Shown here in pieces: positions 1 through 9,530 of a stretch of 64,000 nt of DNA. The notes under the pieces were generated by a model. That model saw only the letters and a program-made list of their open reading frames with translations. It was not told the origin of the DNA and did no database searches. Position 1 is the first letter of the stretch; every line of letters begins with the position of its first letter. The translations under genes were made by a program, and so were the position numbers. Source of the stretch: a virus; the IMG/VR virus record IMGVR_UViG_3300020477_000990, positions 62,001 through 126,000 of that record. One strand, written 5' to 3'.

Positions 1-1
1 G

Positions 2-418
2 ACAGCAATTGCAATTCCTTTAATGGCGATGTTTATTGCAGATTTAGTTATAGGGTTTCATCCATATATGTTATGGGTCTATGGTGCAATAGGTTTATCA
101 ACTTTAATTAGTAAATGGTCAATGCAATTTAATAAAAAGTATATTCAATTAGGAGCAATGACAATAGTATCTTCTGTATTATTTTTTATAATAACAAATT
201 TTGCAGTATGGACTATGTGGGATTACTATCCAAAAACATTAGATGGTTTAATAATGTGTTATACAATGGCAATACCATTTTTTCAAAATACATTATTAGG
301 AACTATAATATATACAGCTCTAATGGCATCTTTAACTGTAGCATTAACTCGACCTTTTGAAAATACCTATGTACTGGTAATAAGCAAAGGAAGAGATTAT
401 GTTAACAAACATTTTTAA
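2..418 (+). CDS. DUF6580-like integral membrane protein, 5'-truncated by the window
   Basis: The frame is open from the first bases, so the N-terminus lies outside the window. The visible ~138 residues hold about four hydrophobic segments and the block NFAVWTMWDYYPKTLDGL followed by AIPFFQNTLLG, which I recognise as the signature of the DUF6580 (ECF substrate-binding-like) membrane family. Members of that family often sit beside TonB-dependent receptors, and a role in vitamin or metal uptake has been guessed from such contexts. Here the 3' end overlaps the receptor gene by about 20 bases, so the two are probably co-translated. Inference: an inner-membrane partner of the receptor. The substrate is unproven. 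Confidence 0.6.
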   Translation, partial: TAIAIPLMAMFIADLVIGFHPYMLWVYGAIGLSTLISKWSMQFNKKYIQLGAMTIVSSVLFFIITNFAVWTMWDYYPKTLDGLIMCYTMAIPFFQNTLLGTIIYTALMASLTVALTRPFENTYVLVISKGRDYVNKHF

Positions 419-2213
419 GTTAATAATAATATTTTTTATTTTTTTAGGAACAGCAAAAGCAAACGAATGCTATTGGGAAGAAATGAAAGACGAAACAATC
501 GTTTGTGATTCGTTAGTTATTAATATACCAATATTTTTTACACAAACACCTTCACATAGAAGTAATGAAATACATAATAACGAATACATATTTCCAGACA
601 ACGAAAGTATTCTAACAGATGCATTAAATGATGTAGCAAATTTTAATGCAGTACGTTCTGGATCAAAAGGACAACAAACATCGTTGTTTACTAGAGGAAC
701 AAATTCAAATCATACATTAGTAACAATAAACGGATCAGCAATTACAGATCACTCAACAACTAATGGAGCAACAGATCTTAACAATGTAAATATAAATTTT
801 GCAGATGGTATACATTTGTATACAGGTCCTATGAGTACTATATATGGACCTAATGCAATAGGTGGTGTAGTTGATATTAAAACAAGTGATGTTAAAGAAA
901 ATGAAGTAGTAGTTACTTATGGATCTAACAATACCAAACAAACACATATTACAATTAGTGAAGGACTTACAAACTTTGGAATAAATTTTGAAGAATCAGA
1001 TGGTATATCAGTTTATCCAAAAGGTGATGAAAAAGATGGATACAACATACTTGGATTTAACTTTGGGCATTTAACAAAAATTGATAATACAGAAATTAAA
1101 ATAACAGGAATAACAAATAATACAGAATCAGATTTAGATGCCTCGGGTGCAGATGATTTAGACTATACAGCAGATACTAAATTCCATTTTGGACAAATAC
1201 AAACGTCTACAGAATTTGATGATGGAATTCTTAAATCAGTTTTAGATGCTACCTATTGGGATAGAGAATATGTAAATGGAACTGAACTTGATGAATATGA
1301 TTCTTCAGCTATACATTCAGCAACTGATTGGATAACACACACAGACAAAGTATCAACTAAAACTGGAATAGATACTGTTTGGTATAGTGCAGAATTTAAC
1401 AACAGAGGATCTTATAATTCTTCTGTAGATAAAGAAGCAAATACAACTGGAATATATCATAACTTTGATTATGTAACTGATTTAGATATAGTAGTGTCAG
1501 GTGGTTTACGTTATGATTATAATTCAATAGTAGAAGGGCAATCAACATACAGGGTTGGTACAGCATACAAAGGACTTTACTTTAGTAGGTCAACAGGGTA
1601 TAGAGCACCAACACTATATGAATTATATGGTGCAGACAATTACGGGTATAGTGGTAATGAAAATTTAAAAGCAGAAACTTCTGTAACAAATGAAGTAGGA
1701 TATAAATTTGGTAACCAAACGGTAAATGGTAATATTAGTGTTTACTCTACAAAAATAGAAGATATGATTACATACGGAAATTCTACTTATAGTAATGACA
1801 GTAATGGTACGTCAACAATGAAAGGTGGAGATATAAAACTTAACTACTACAAAGGAAATTATGGTTTTCATAATAGTATAGCATTTACGTCAGCACAAGA
1901 CTCAACTGATAATTGGTTAAAAAGAAGACCACATACGATTATCAATTCATCAGTTAGTTATTATAAAGATGATTTTTATATTTCTCCAAGTATAAATTAT
2001 TTTGGAAAACACAAAGATACACATTCGGTTGATTATTCAACGATAACTGTTGGGTCTGAAATTACAGCAGATATTAAAACTGGGTATCATTTAAATGACA
2101 ATTCTAAATTGGAATTAAGCATTAATAATATATTAGATAATGATTATGAAAGGCCACATGGTTATAATCAGGACGGAAGATCAATAAATCTTACAGTAAA
2201 ATGGAAATTTTAG
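399..2213 (+). CDS. TonB-dependent outer-membrane receptor, BtuB-like
   Basis: This 604-residue protein has a signal peptide (residues 1-21, cleavage after AKA), a TonB-box-like DETIV at about 31-35, a plug domain at about 65-165 (TRGTNSNHTLVTINGSAI, then GPMSTIYGPNAIGGVVDIKT) and a beta-barrel ending in a C-terminal Phe, as outer-membrane proteins do. Its length matches BtuB-type receptors. The family imports siderophores, cobalamin or other scarce ligands across the outer membrane using TonB energy. The upstream DUF6580 protein and the cobalamin-binding radical SAM enzyme downstream make vitamin B12 an attractive but unproven ligand. A full-length receptor is unusual phage cargo. It could also mask or replace a host receptor used by competing phages. 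Confidence 0.85.
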   Translation: MLTNIFKLIIIFFIFLGTAKANECYWEEMKDETIVCDSLVINIPIFFTQTPSHRSNEIHNNEYIFPDNESILTDALNDVANFNAVRSGSKGQQTSLFTRGTNSNHTLVTINGSAITDHSTTNGATDLNNVNINFADGIHLYTGPMSTIYGPNAIGGVVDIKTSDVKENEVVVTYGSNNTKQTHITISEGLTNFGINFEESDGISVYPKGDEKDGYNILGFNFGHLTKIDNTEIKITGITNNTESDLDASGADDLDYTADTKFHFGQIQTSTEFDDGILKSVLDATYWDREYVNGTELDEYDSSAIHSATDWITHTDKVSTKTGIDTVWYSAEFNNRGSYNSSVDKEANTTGIYHNFDYVTDLDIVVSGGLRYDYNSIVEGQSTYRVGTAYKGLYFSRSTGYRAPTLYELYGADNYGYSGNENLKAETSVTNEVGYKFGNQTVNGNISVYSTKIEDMITYGNSTYSNDSNGTSTMKGGDIKLNYYKGNYGFHNSIAFTSAQDSTDNWLKRRPHTIINSSVSYYKDDFYISPSINYFGKHKDTHSVDYSTITVGSEITADIKTGYHLNDNSKLELSINNILDNDYERPHGYNQDGRSINLTVKWKF

Positions 2214-2216
2214 GAG

Positions 2217-2245
2217 TTGCTATGTCCGATAAATACTGCTATAAT
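2217..2245 (+). promoter_or_regulatory. Sigma70-type promoter for the suf/desaturase operon
   Basis: TTGCTA, a 17-bp spacer and a perfect TATAAT lie just after the receptor stop codon and about 20 bases before the desaturase start. The predicted start site is near 2252. Confidence 0.55.
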
Positions 2246-2266
2246 AAGCTAAAGTAATTTAATAAA

Positions 2267-3022
2267 GTGGAAAAGATGGCAAAAAAAACATTACATCCTT
2301 GGTACTTATTTTTCGCACAGGTAATAGCTCACTTGTCTATTATACCTATGATTCTATATGGCTCATGGTATCATTGGCTATTAGGTTTTGGAGTTTATTT
2401 CATAACAGGTTGTTTTGGAATGACAATGACATATCATAGATTGCTATCACATAATAGTTGGAATGCACCAAAGTGGTATGAGTATTTTGGATCATTATGT
2501 GGAACTTATGGACTAACAGGATCAACAATTGGATGGGTAGCAATACATAAAGAACATCATCATTTTACTGATCAAGAAAAAGATCCGCACTCTCCGGAAC
2601 ATCAAGGATTTTTTAGAGTGCAATGGTTAAGTATGTTTGAAGACCCTAATCCTCGATATGTTGTAAGACTAATTAGAGATCCAATTCATTTCTTTTTACA
2701 TAAATGGTATTTTGCTATTCATATTGTAATTGCAATAATTTGGTATCTTATTGATCCAATGTTATTAGTTGCCGCATATCTATTTCCAGCAATGATATTA
2801 TGGAATGCAGGATCGTTTATTAATACATTAACACATATGACAGGATATAGAAATTGGGAAACTAAAGACAATTCAACTAACATACCATTATTAGGAATTT
2901 TAATGTGGGGTGAAGGTTGGCATAATAATCATCATCATGATCCACAAAATAAATCATTCCAACATCATTGGTGGGAATTTGATATTGGTGGATATTTTAT
3001 TAGATTACTGGAACGCAAATGA
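2267..3022 (+). CDS. Membrane fatty-acid desaturase (acyl-CoA/acyl-lipid type)
   Basis: The protein shows the three histidine boxes of integral-membrane diiron desaturases: HRLLSH (57-62), HKEHH (94-98) and HNNHH near residue 220, separated by hydrophobic segments. About 250 residues fits the bacterial delta-9 type. Such enzymes put a double bond into fatty acyl chains using O2 and electrons from a ferredoxin or cytochrome b5. The frame can start at GTG 2267 or ATG 2276; the ATG gives MAKKTLHPW. It overlaps sufB by 4 bases (ATGA). Known marine phages carry desaturases; here the likely role is remodelling host membrane lipids during infection. A second copy is at 25680. Confidence 0.88.
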   Translation: MEKMAKKTLHPWYLFFAQVIAHLSIIPMILYGSWYHWLLGFGVYFITGCFGMTMTYHRLLSHNSWNAPKWYEYFGSLCGTYGLTGSTIGWVAIHKEHHHFTDQEKDPHSPEHQGFFRVQWLSMFEDPNPRYVVRLIRDPIHFFLHKWYFAIHIVIAIIWYLIDPMLLVAAYLFPAMILWNAGSFINTLTHMTGYRNWETKDNSTNIPLLGILMWGEGWHNNHHHDPQNKSFQHHWWEFDIGGYFIRLLERK

Positions 3023-4485
3023 CAGATGTAAAAGATTCAATATCAAAAGAAACTATTAGTACAGTTAACAAATTGTCCGAGTATAAGCATGGCTGGGCAA
3101 CTGATATAGATAGTGATAAAATTCCAAAAGGTTTAAATGAAGATACTATTAAGTTAATATCATTTAAAAAGAAAGAGCCACAATGGATGTTACAATGGAG
3201 GCTTGATGCATACAAAGTTTGGAAAACATTAAAAGAACCTAAATGGGCAAAAGTAGATTTACCAAAAATAGATTATCAAGATTTATATTATTATTCAGCA
3301 CCAAAAGGTTTTGAAAATAAACCTAAGTCTTTAGATGAGCTAGATCCAAAACTTTTAGAAACATATGAAAAGTTAGGGATACCATTGTCAGAACAAAAAG
3401 CATTAAATGGCATAGCCGTAGATGCCGTATTTGATAGTGTATCTGTTGCTACTACATTTAAAGAAGAATTAAAAAAAGCTGGAGTAATATTTTGTCCTAT
3501 ATCAGAAGCAATAAAAGAACATCCTGAGTTAGTTAGAAAATATTTAGGTACAGTAATACCAATATCAGATCATTTTTATTCAGCATTAAATTCAGCAGTA
3601 TTTACAGATGGGTCTTTTGTTTATATTCCACCAGGAGTTAAATGTCCAATGGAGTTATCCACATATTTTAGAATTAATGAAGCAAAGACTGGGCAGTTTG
3701 AACGTACTTTAATTATAGCTGACAAAGGTAGCTATGTAAGTTATTTAGAAGGATGTACAGCACCAATGCGTGATGAAAACCAATTACACGCCGCTAACGT
3801 AGAACTTATTGCTTTAGATGATGCAGAAATAAAATATTCCACAGTACAAAATTGGTATCCAGGAGATGAAAATGGAAAAGGTGGAATTTATAATTTAGTA
3901 ACTAAACGTGGTAAGTGTAAAGGAAAGAATTCAAAAATATCTTGGACGCAAGTAGAGACAGGGTCAGCAGTAACTTGGAAGTATCCAAGCTGTATATTAC
4001 AAGGAGATAATTCTAAAGGAGAGTTTTATTCTGTAGCAGTAACTAATAATTATCAACAAGCAGATACAGGAACTAAAATGATTCACATAGGTAAGAATAC
4101 AACAAGTAGAATTATTTCAAAAGGTATATCATTAGGTAAATCACAAAATACATATAGAGGACTAGTAAATGTATTAAAAAATTCTCGTAAGTCAAGAAAC
4201 TATACGCAATGTGATTCATTGTTAATAGGAGATGAATGTGGGGCTCATACTGTTCCATTTATTAGAAATAGAAATAAAACTTCTGTAGTTGAGCATGAAG
4301 CATCAACATCTAAGATTAGTGATGATCAATTATTTTATTTAATGCAACGAGGAATAAGTCAAGAAGAAGCAGTAAGTTTAATTGTCAATGGTTTCTGTAA
4401 AGAAGTTTTACAACAACTGCCAATGGAATTTGCAGTTGAGGCACAAAAGTTAGTTAGCATTAGTTTAGAAGGTAGTGTAGGGTAA
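3019..4485 (+). CDS. sufB: SufB, Fe-S cluster assembly scaffold subunit
   Basis: The 488-residue length matches bacterial SufB (about 490). The C-terminal block [16 protein letters not shown] and [20 protein letters not shown] is diagnostic, and it keeps the Cys of the CGAHT motif that takes part in nascent cluster assembly. SufB forms the SufBC2D scaffold with the SufC ATPase and SufD, both encoded about 5 kb downstream in the same operon. No SufS desulfurase, SufE/SufU or SufA carrier is visible here, so sulfur would have to come from host SufS. The abundance of Fe-S radical SAM enzymes in the window gives an obvious use. The gene overlaps the desaturase by 4 bases and the next gene by 1. 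Confidence 0.95.
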   Translation: MTDVKDSISKETISTVNKLSEYKHGWATDIDSDKIPKGLNEDTIKLISFKKKEPQWMLQWRLDAYKVWKTLKEPKWAKVDLPKIDYQDLYYYSAPKGFENKPKSLDELDPKLLETYEKLGIPLSEQKALNGIAVDAVFDSVSVATTFKEELKKAGVIFCPISEAIKEHPELVRKYLGTVIPISDHFYSALNSAVFTDGSFVYIPPGVKCPMELSTYFRINEAKTGQFERTLIIADKGSYVSYLEGCTAPMRDENQLHAANVELIALDDAEIKYSTVQNWYPGDENGKGGIYNLVTKRGKCKGKNSKISWTQVETGSAVTWKYPSCILQGDNSKGEFYSVAVTNNYQQADTGTKMIHIGKNTTSRIISKGISLGKSQNTYRGLVNVLKNSRKSRNYTQCDSLLIGDECGAHTVPFIRNRNKTSVVEHEASTSKISDDQLFYLMQRGISQEEAVSLIVNGFCKEVLQQLPMEFAVEAQKLVSISLEGSVG

Positions 4486-5087
4486 TGAAAATTGCAATCA
4501 CAGGGCATACGTCAGGAGTTGGAAAGTCTTTGTATGATAAGTTAGTAGGGCTTGGACATACGGTATTTGGATATAGTAGATCAAATGGATTTGATTTATC
4601 TAATAAAGATCAAGTTGCAAAGATAGTAAAGAAGATAGTTTATCGTGAGAATATAAATTACACTAAAGGTGGAATTAAATTTCAAGATGATGATGTAGAT
4701 GTTTTTATAAACAATGCTTATTACAATTGGTCACAAGTGGATTTATTATATAAAGTATATGAACCTTGGAAAGATAAAGATAAAATAATTATTAATATAG
4801 GTTCAGTTACAGGTGATAGTTCTAAAAAATATATGCATGAATACCAAGTGCATAAAGTTGCATTAGACAATGCCTGTAAACAATTACAACCTTTAGGTAT
4901 ATGTAAAGTAATAAATGTTCGTCCCGGGTGGGTTGATACTAATTTTAATCCTAAAAAAACTATTCCTAAAGATATTGAAATTTTAAAACCAGATCAAGTT
5001 GCAGATATTGTATTATACATTTTAAATCAACCTAAAGAAATATGTATAAAAACTATTTCTGTGGAACCATGGTATAAGGATGAGTAA
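4485..5087 (+). CDS. Short-chain dehydrogenase/reductase (SDR)
   Basis: A Rossmann-type start, TGHTSGVGKSLYDKL, matches the TGxxxGxG nucleotide-binding motif of SDRs. It is followed by INNAYYNWSQ (NNAG-equivalent), INIGSVTG with the catalytic Ser, and YQVHK (YxxxK) as the catalytic pair. At 200 residues it is at the short end of the family. The substrate cannot be told. It is about 50% identical by eye to the next gene, with the same WSQVDLLYK and KQLQPLG blocks, so the two look like a tandem duplication. It shares a single base with each neighbour. Confidence 0.85.
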   Translation: MKIAITGHTSGVGKSLYDKLVGLGHTVFGYSRSNGFDLSNKDQVAKIVKKIVYRENINYTKGGIKFQDDDVDVFINNAYYNWSQVDLLYKVYEPWKDKDKIIINIGSVTGDSSKKYMHEYQVHKVALDNACKQLQPLGICKVINVRPGWVDTNFNPKKTIPKDIEILKPDQVADIVLYILNQPKEICIKTISVEPWYKDE

Positions 5088-5692
5088 TGAAAAAACGTGT
5101 AGCAATTACTGGGCATACAGATGGTATTGGTAAAAATATATATAATACATTAAAAAAAAGTAAACAATATCTTGTTTCTGGATATTCATTAGATAATGAT
5201 TATAATATAGAAGATAGCCAAAAAATAATTAATGCTTGTATTGATGATGACATTTTTATAAACAATGCATTTGATGGATGGTCACAAGTTGACCTTCTTT
5301 ATAAATTATATACTAAATGGCAAGATCAAAATAAAACTATTATTAATATAGGTTCAGTTACTAGTGATACAAAAAATCCTGTAATAGAAAGATATCAAAT
5401 TCAAAAGAAGGCACTTGAAAATGCTTGTAAGCAATTACAGCCGTTAGGTAAATGTAAAGTAACTAATATTAAATTAGGATGGGTTGATTCTCCAATGATG
5501 GATCCATGGCTTAAAAAAGCAGACTTACCAAAAGATTTTAAAATTTTAAAGCCAAAGAATGTATCAGAAATAATATTATATATTTTAAATCAACCAAAGA
5601 ATATCTGTATAAAAGAAATTGCAATAGAACCTTGGCCATCAAGAGTATTGTTTAATCAATATAATCCAACAGCAAAAGGATGGCTAGAATAA
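5087..5692 (+). CDS. Short-chain dehydrogenase/reductase (SDR), tandem paralogue
   Basis: This protein carries TGHTDGIGKNIY (TGxxxGIG), INNAFDGWSQVDLLYK, INIGSVTS and YQIQKKAL (YxxxK), so the SDR catalytic set is complete. It is a close paralogue of the preceding gene and is also related to the SDR at 18816. The C-terminus is longer by about 15 residues. The substrate is unknown; three SDRs in one phage stretch suggest sequential redox steps on a shared scaffold. It starts on the stop codon of its neighbour (TAATGA) and ends the same way. Confidence 0.85.
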   Translation: MKKRVAITGHTDGIGKNIYNTLKKSKQYLVSGYSLDNDYNIEDSQKIINACIDDDIFINNAFDGWSQVDLLYKLYTKWQDQNKTIINIGSVTSDTKNPVIERYQIQKKALENACKQLQPLGKCKVTNIKLGWVDSPMMDPWLKKADLPKDFKILKPKNVSEIILYILNQPKNICIKEIAIEPWPSRVLFNQYNPTAKGWLE

Positions 5693-6297
5693 TGTCTGAA
5701 AAAATTATACAGTATAACTCATCATATAGAGTTCTTGTTGAAGAATTTTTAGAAAAAGCAAAAGAAGAAGGTAGTGCTGGAACATATACTCAAGATAAAT
5801 TTAATATAGATAATTTAGATGAGCATAGTAGTTTATGGATAGCATTAGTTGATAATAAAGTTGCTAGTATTAGCTATGCTGAAAGAAGTTTTATAACAGG
5901 TACACCTGAGTCAATTAGAAAATGTAGATACCATATACTTAAAAAACATAGGCACGGTAGATATGGATTTAAAATGATGAAACATCAAATTGCTTGGGCA
6001 AAAGAAAACGGGTTTAAACATTATTATTGGACACACGATGTCAATGATAAAGCAATTAATAAATTGTTTCAACACAAAAGAACTTACATTGTAGGTGACA
6101 ATAGTTGGTTTGAAGATGAAGATTATAAAAAACTTACTTTAGAAACTGATTTAGTATTCCACGATTCGCCAAAGTCAGATATGATACAATTTGTTTATAG
6201 TTATTATATAGATCCTAATTATAAGTGGGAACCAATTAGAGCTGTTATATGGCATAAACATAATGGAATTATAGATAATGTTGCAGAGGTATTATGA
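5692..6297 (+). CDS. GNAT-fold acetyltransferase-like protein
   Basis: I place the start at ATG 5692, overlapping the preceding stop codon, rather than at an upstream ATG inside the SDR. The middle of the ~201-residue protein reads SLWIALVDNKVASISYAERSF followed by ILKKHRHGRYGFKMMKHQIAWAKENG, which resembles the beta4-alpha3 region (R/QxxGxG/A) of GNAT enzymes although the acetyl-CoA loop is degenerate. Its acceptor is unknown. Co-location with the B12 radical SAM gene, which it overlaps by 4 bases, suggests joint action on one substrate. The family call is moderately sure and the function is not. Confidence 0.5.
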   Translation: MSEKIIQYNSSYRVLVEEFLEKAKEEGSAGTYTQDKFNIDNLDEHSSLWIALVDNKVASISYAERSFITGTPESIRKCRYHILKKHRHGRYGFKMMKHQIAWAKENGFKHYYWTHDVNDKAINKLFQHKRTYIVGDNSWFEDEDYKKLTLETDLVFHDSPKSDMIQFVYSYYIDPNYKWEPIRAVIWHKHNGIIDNVAEVL

Positions 6298-8075
6298 AAA
6301 CAGTTCAGTTAGGTACAGTATCAGTAATTCATGAAACATGGTTGCCATATGCCGCGGCCTGTTTAATAAGTTATTGTAATAAAATACCAGAAATTAAATC
6401 AAATTATAAATTTAATAATCCAATATACAAATATAAACCTGTAGAAGAATATACAGAACAGTTTAAAAACATTGATGTATTTGGGCTAACTTGTTATGTT
6501 TGGAATCAAGCATACAACGATCAATTAATGAGTCATTATAAAGATGTTAACCCAAACGGTATCACAATGTATGGTGGTCCTAATGTGCCTGAAGATCCTA
6601 AACTTGCAGAGCAGTTTGCAAAAGAACATCCTTATATAGATATATTTTGGGTAGGTCCAGGAGAAAAATTAGTTAGTAAGTTTTTATTAAATATTGACGC
6701 TCCTATGAGTACACATGATGGAAGTTTTGGATTAACGTGGAATAATGTAGAAGTAGGACGTAAGTTATATCAAATTGGAACAGATGAAATGCCTACACCT
6801 TATATTGACGGAGTATTTGATTCAATATTAAAAGAAGAAAAAAGAGTTAAAGCATCATTTGAAACTAATCGTGGTTGTCCTTTTAAATGTGCGTTTTGTG
6901 ATTGGGGCGGACAAGCAAGATCAAAAGTTACAAAGTTTGATATGGATCCTGTGTATGAGCAGTTAGACTTTTTATATAAACATACAAACATAGCAGAAGT
7001 AGAAATACTTGATGCTAACTTTGGTATGCTACCTAGAGATTTAGATGTTGTTAAACAAATGAAAGCAAACAAAGAAGCAACAGGTAATAATCCAAAAATA
7101 TCTTATAGTGGACTTGCAAAAAATGGAAGTAAGTGGTTGCCAGAGATTATAGACATTATACATAATAATTTAGATGCAGATCAACGTAACCTTAAAGTAA
7201 GTTTTCAAACACACGCCAAAGAAACATTAAAAGTAATTAATAGAGCAAATATTAACAATGATAAACTTACACCACTTGTAAATAGTTTTAAAGCAAAAGG
7301 ATTGCCTGTTACAAGTGAAATGATTATTGCATTACCAGGTGAAACAGCAGACAGTTGGTTATATAGTTTAAACAGAGATTATGAAATTGGTATTGACTTT
7401 ATGCGAACTTACTTTTTAAATTTAGTACCTAATACAGAGTTATATACAGAAAAGTTTCAAAAAGAACATAAAGTTAAATCTAAAATACTTGCGTTTCCAT
7501 ATTCATTTTCAGGATTAGGATATAAACAATTACATAATCATCCTGAGTATAGAGATGAACGTAGTACATATGAGTTTGAAGAAATAGAAATTATGCACAG
7601 ATGTTTTTCATATAATGAAGATGAAATTGTTCGTATGTTTGACTATTGGTGGTTCTATCATAACTTTCATAATTCAAGAGCATTAAGTTATACTATGAAA
7701 GATTTATATGATACAGGTCATGACATACAATTTCAAGCTAAATGGTTTTACAAACATTTATATCAAATGCCTTTTATAGAATCATTAGTAGAAAAGAATA
7801 GACAAATTATTAGAAACATATTTAAAGATGAACCAAGAACAGAAGTTAAAGATTTAGCAACGTATTTGTATTTTTCAAGATGTTTACGTGCAGATGAGAT
7901 TTATCAATTTTGGCATAATAAAGATAAATTCCAAGAAGACTTATCAAAAGTGTATCCAGAAAAATTGGTTAAATACGATATAGCACAATGGAAAAAAGAA
8001 TTTGATATGAGTATGTATGGTACAGATGCTCGTATAAAACCAACAGATATAATTGCAGTAGGGAGCGAAAGATAA
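6294..8075 (+). CDS. Cobalamin-binding radical SAM enzyme (class B-like)
   Basis: Residues 1 to about 135 form a B12-binding-like Rossmann domain (FGLTCYVWN, then TMYGGPNVPED and WVGPGEKLV). This is followed by a radical SAM core whose Cys195, Cys199 and Cys202 form CxxxCxxC within RGCPFKCAFC. A long C-terminal region of about 200 residues follows. The family includes methyltransferases and other B12-dependent enzymes acting on unactivated carbons; the classical DxHxxG motif is absent, as is common in this class. It sits inside the suf operon between a GNAT-like gene and a hydroxylase-like gene. The need for cobalamin links it to the TonB receptor upstream. The substrate is unknown. Confidence 0.88.
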   Translation: MKTVQLGTVSVIHETWLPYAAACLISYCNKIPEIKSNYKFNNPIYKYKPVEEYTEQFKNIDVFGLTCYVWNQAYNDQLMSHYKDVNPNGITMYGGPNVPEDPKLAEQFAKEHPYIDIFWVGPGEKLVSKFLLNIDAPMSTHDGSFGLTWNNVEVGRKLYQIGTDEMPTPYIDGVFDSILKEEKRVKASFETNRGCPFKCAFCDWGGQARSKVTKFDMDPVYEQLDFLYKHTNIAEVEILDANFGMLPRDLDVVKQMKANKEATGNNPKISYSGLAKNGSKWLPEIIDIIHNNLDADQRNLKVSFQTHAKETLKVINRANINNDKLTPLVNSFKAKGLPVTSEMIIALPGETADSWLYSLNRDYEIGIDFMRTYFLNLVPNTELYTEKFQKEHKVKSKILAFPYSFSGLGYKQLHNHPEYRDERSTYEFEEIEIMHRCFSYNEDEIVRMFDYWWFYHNFHNSRALSYTMKDLYDTGHDIQFQAKWFYKHLYQMPFIESLVEKNRQIIRNIFKDEPRTEVKDLATYLYFSRCLRADEIYQFWHNKDKFQEDLSKVYPEKLVKYDIAQWKKEFDMSMYGTDARIKPTDIIAVGSER

Positions 8076-8839
8076 TGTGGAAAGAAATAGTTAAAAATGA
8101 AATATGGGAATATGATAACTTTCTTGATGATGCAACAATAAAAGAAATTAAAGATGATATGACTATGGCTGGTAAAACAGAACTTCAGCCTGGTGAAGCA
8201 ATATTACCTAATTTTAGAAACTCAGGAGTAAATGCTACTACTTACAATTATACAGTTCATAGAACTGATATGCATAAAAATCAAAAGTATATTGACATTT
8301 ATATGAATAAAGTAAATGAATTATTAGAGCCATTAACAAATACAAAAGTACCAACAACTAATTTAGAAGGATTGCAATTGTTTACAAAAAGTTTTAGTAA
8401 GCGAGGTTGGTATGATTTACACGTAGAGCCAATTAACAAATACGGATTGTATGCATTTCAACATTTTTTATCTACAGAAGATGGTGGCGAATTAATTTTT
8501 CCTAATAAGCAAAGTATTGAAAAATTTTTAGAAGAACACTCAGGACAAAAGGATCGTTGGCCAGAAAATGTTAGTTTAGTGGAGTCAAAGGGGTATCCGG
8601 TAAGATATTTGGATGACATTTCCATAAAACCCGTGTATAATAAGTGTGTGGTGTTTGCTATAGGTTCTGCCCATTACGTTACACCATTAAAAGGGGAAGT
8701 GTCAGAAGTATCAAGGCAAGTTGTTACAGGTTGGCCATATGCTACTAAAGATTTAATAGATAGCTTAGATAAAAATTGCAACTTTAATCACTACTTTGAT
8801 TCTGAAGAATATAAAAAACCAGTAGAACAATGTCACTAG
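8075..8839 (+). CDS. Prolyl-4-hydroxylase-like Fe(II)/2OG oxygenase with HxE
   Basis: The ~254-residue protein has the double-stranded beta-helix pattern of P4H-like oxygenases: DLHVEP (His116-x-Glu118), a GGELIFPN strand (138-144), and GSAHYVTPL with His200 followed by Arg214 in the position that binds 2-oxoglutarate. The first metal motif is HxE rather than the usual HxD. That occurs in some family members, but may alter activity. It is a paralogue of the gene at 10095, which shares the MWKE start, the HxE and the TGWP ending. The target (protein side chain or small molecule) is unknown. A 1-base overlap couples it to the radical SAM gene. Confidence 0.72.
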   Translation: MWKEIVKNEIWEYDNFLDDATIKEIKDDMTMAGKTELQPGEAILPNFRNSGVNATTYNYTVHRTDMHKNQKYIDIYMNKVNELLEPLTNTKVPTTNLEGLQLFTKSFSKRGWYDLHVEPINKYGLYAFQHFLSTEDGGELIFPNKQSIEKFLEEHSGQKDRWPENVSLVESKGYPVRYLDDISIKPVYNKCVVFAIGSAHYVTPLKGEVSEVSRQVVTGWPYATKDLIDSLDKNCNFNHYFDSEEYKKPVEQCH

Positions 8840-8846
8840 TGAAAAA

Positions 8847-9530
8847 ATGTTAGAGATAAAAAACTTAGAAGTTACAGTACAAGATACTAAAATCATTAAT
8901 GGTCTTAGCCTTACAGTTAATAAGGGTGAGGTTCATGCGATTATAGGTCCTAATGGTTGTGGCAAAAGTACTTTAGCAAATGCAATAGTTGGTAAAAATG
9001 ATTATGAAGCAAATGGTATAGTAAAGATAAATGGAGATGATGTTTTTAAAATGGATGTTACTGAAAGGGCAAAAGCAGGATTGTTTATGAGTTTTCAATC
9101 TCCACCAAGTATTTCTGGGCTTACAAATTACAAAATAGTGCAACATCGTACATCTGATGTAAAAAAATATAAGCAAGATATTAAAAGTTTAAATTTATTA
9201 GACGATTGGGCAACTAGAGAGTTTAATGAAGGAGCTTCTGGTGGTGAACGTAAAAAAAATGAGTTATTACAATTATTACAATCTAATCCACAAATAGTTA
9301 TACTTGATGAAGTTGATACAGGACTAGATGTTGATGCATTAAAATTAGTTACAAAAATAGTAAATGAATATAAAAACAAATATGGTTGGATAGTTATTAG
9401 CCATAATACAAAAGTATTAAAAGATTTAAATCCAACGTATGTGCATATAGTAAACAATGGTACTATAGTTGAAACTGGTAGTGTTGCTGTGTTGGATAAA
9501 GTAGATAAACAAGGATTTGCAAATGAATAA
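8847..9530 (+). CDS. sufC: SufC, ABC-type ATPase of the SufBCD scaffold
   Basis: This 227-residue soluble ABC ATPase shows Walker A GPNGCGKST (about 34-42), the SufC-type signature ASGGERKKNELLQ, Walker B IVILDEVDTGLD and the switch His in VISHN. The GGE(R/K)KKNE wording distinguishes SufC from transporters. SufC dimerises on SufB/SufD and drives the ATP-dependent rearrangement needed for cluster assembly. A 7-base gap separates it from the oxygenase gene upstream, and it overlaps sufD by 8 bases. It is slightly shorter than cellular SufC (about 250 residues). Confidence 0.95.
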   Translation: MLEIKNLEVTVQDTKIINGLSLTVNKGEVHAIIGPNGCGKSTLANAIVGKNDYEANGIVKINGDDVFKMDVTERAKAGLFMSFQSPPSISGLTNYKIVQHRTSDVKKYKQDIKSLNLLDDWATREFNEGASGGERKKNELLQLLQSNPQIVILDEVDTGLDVDALKLVTKIVNEYKNKYGWIVISHNTKVLKDLNPTYVHIVNNGTIVETGSVAVLDKVDKQGFANE

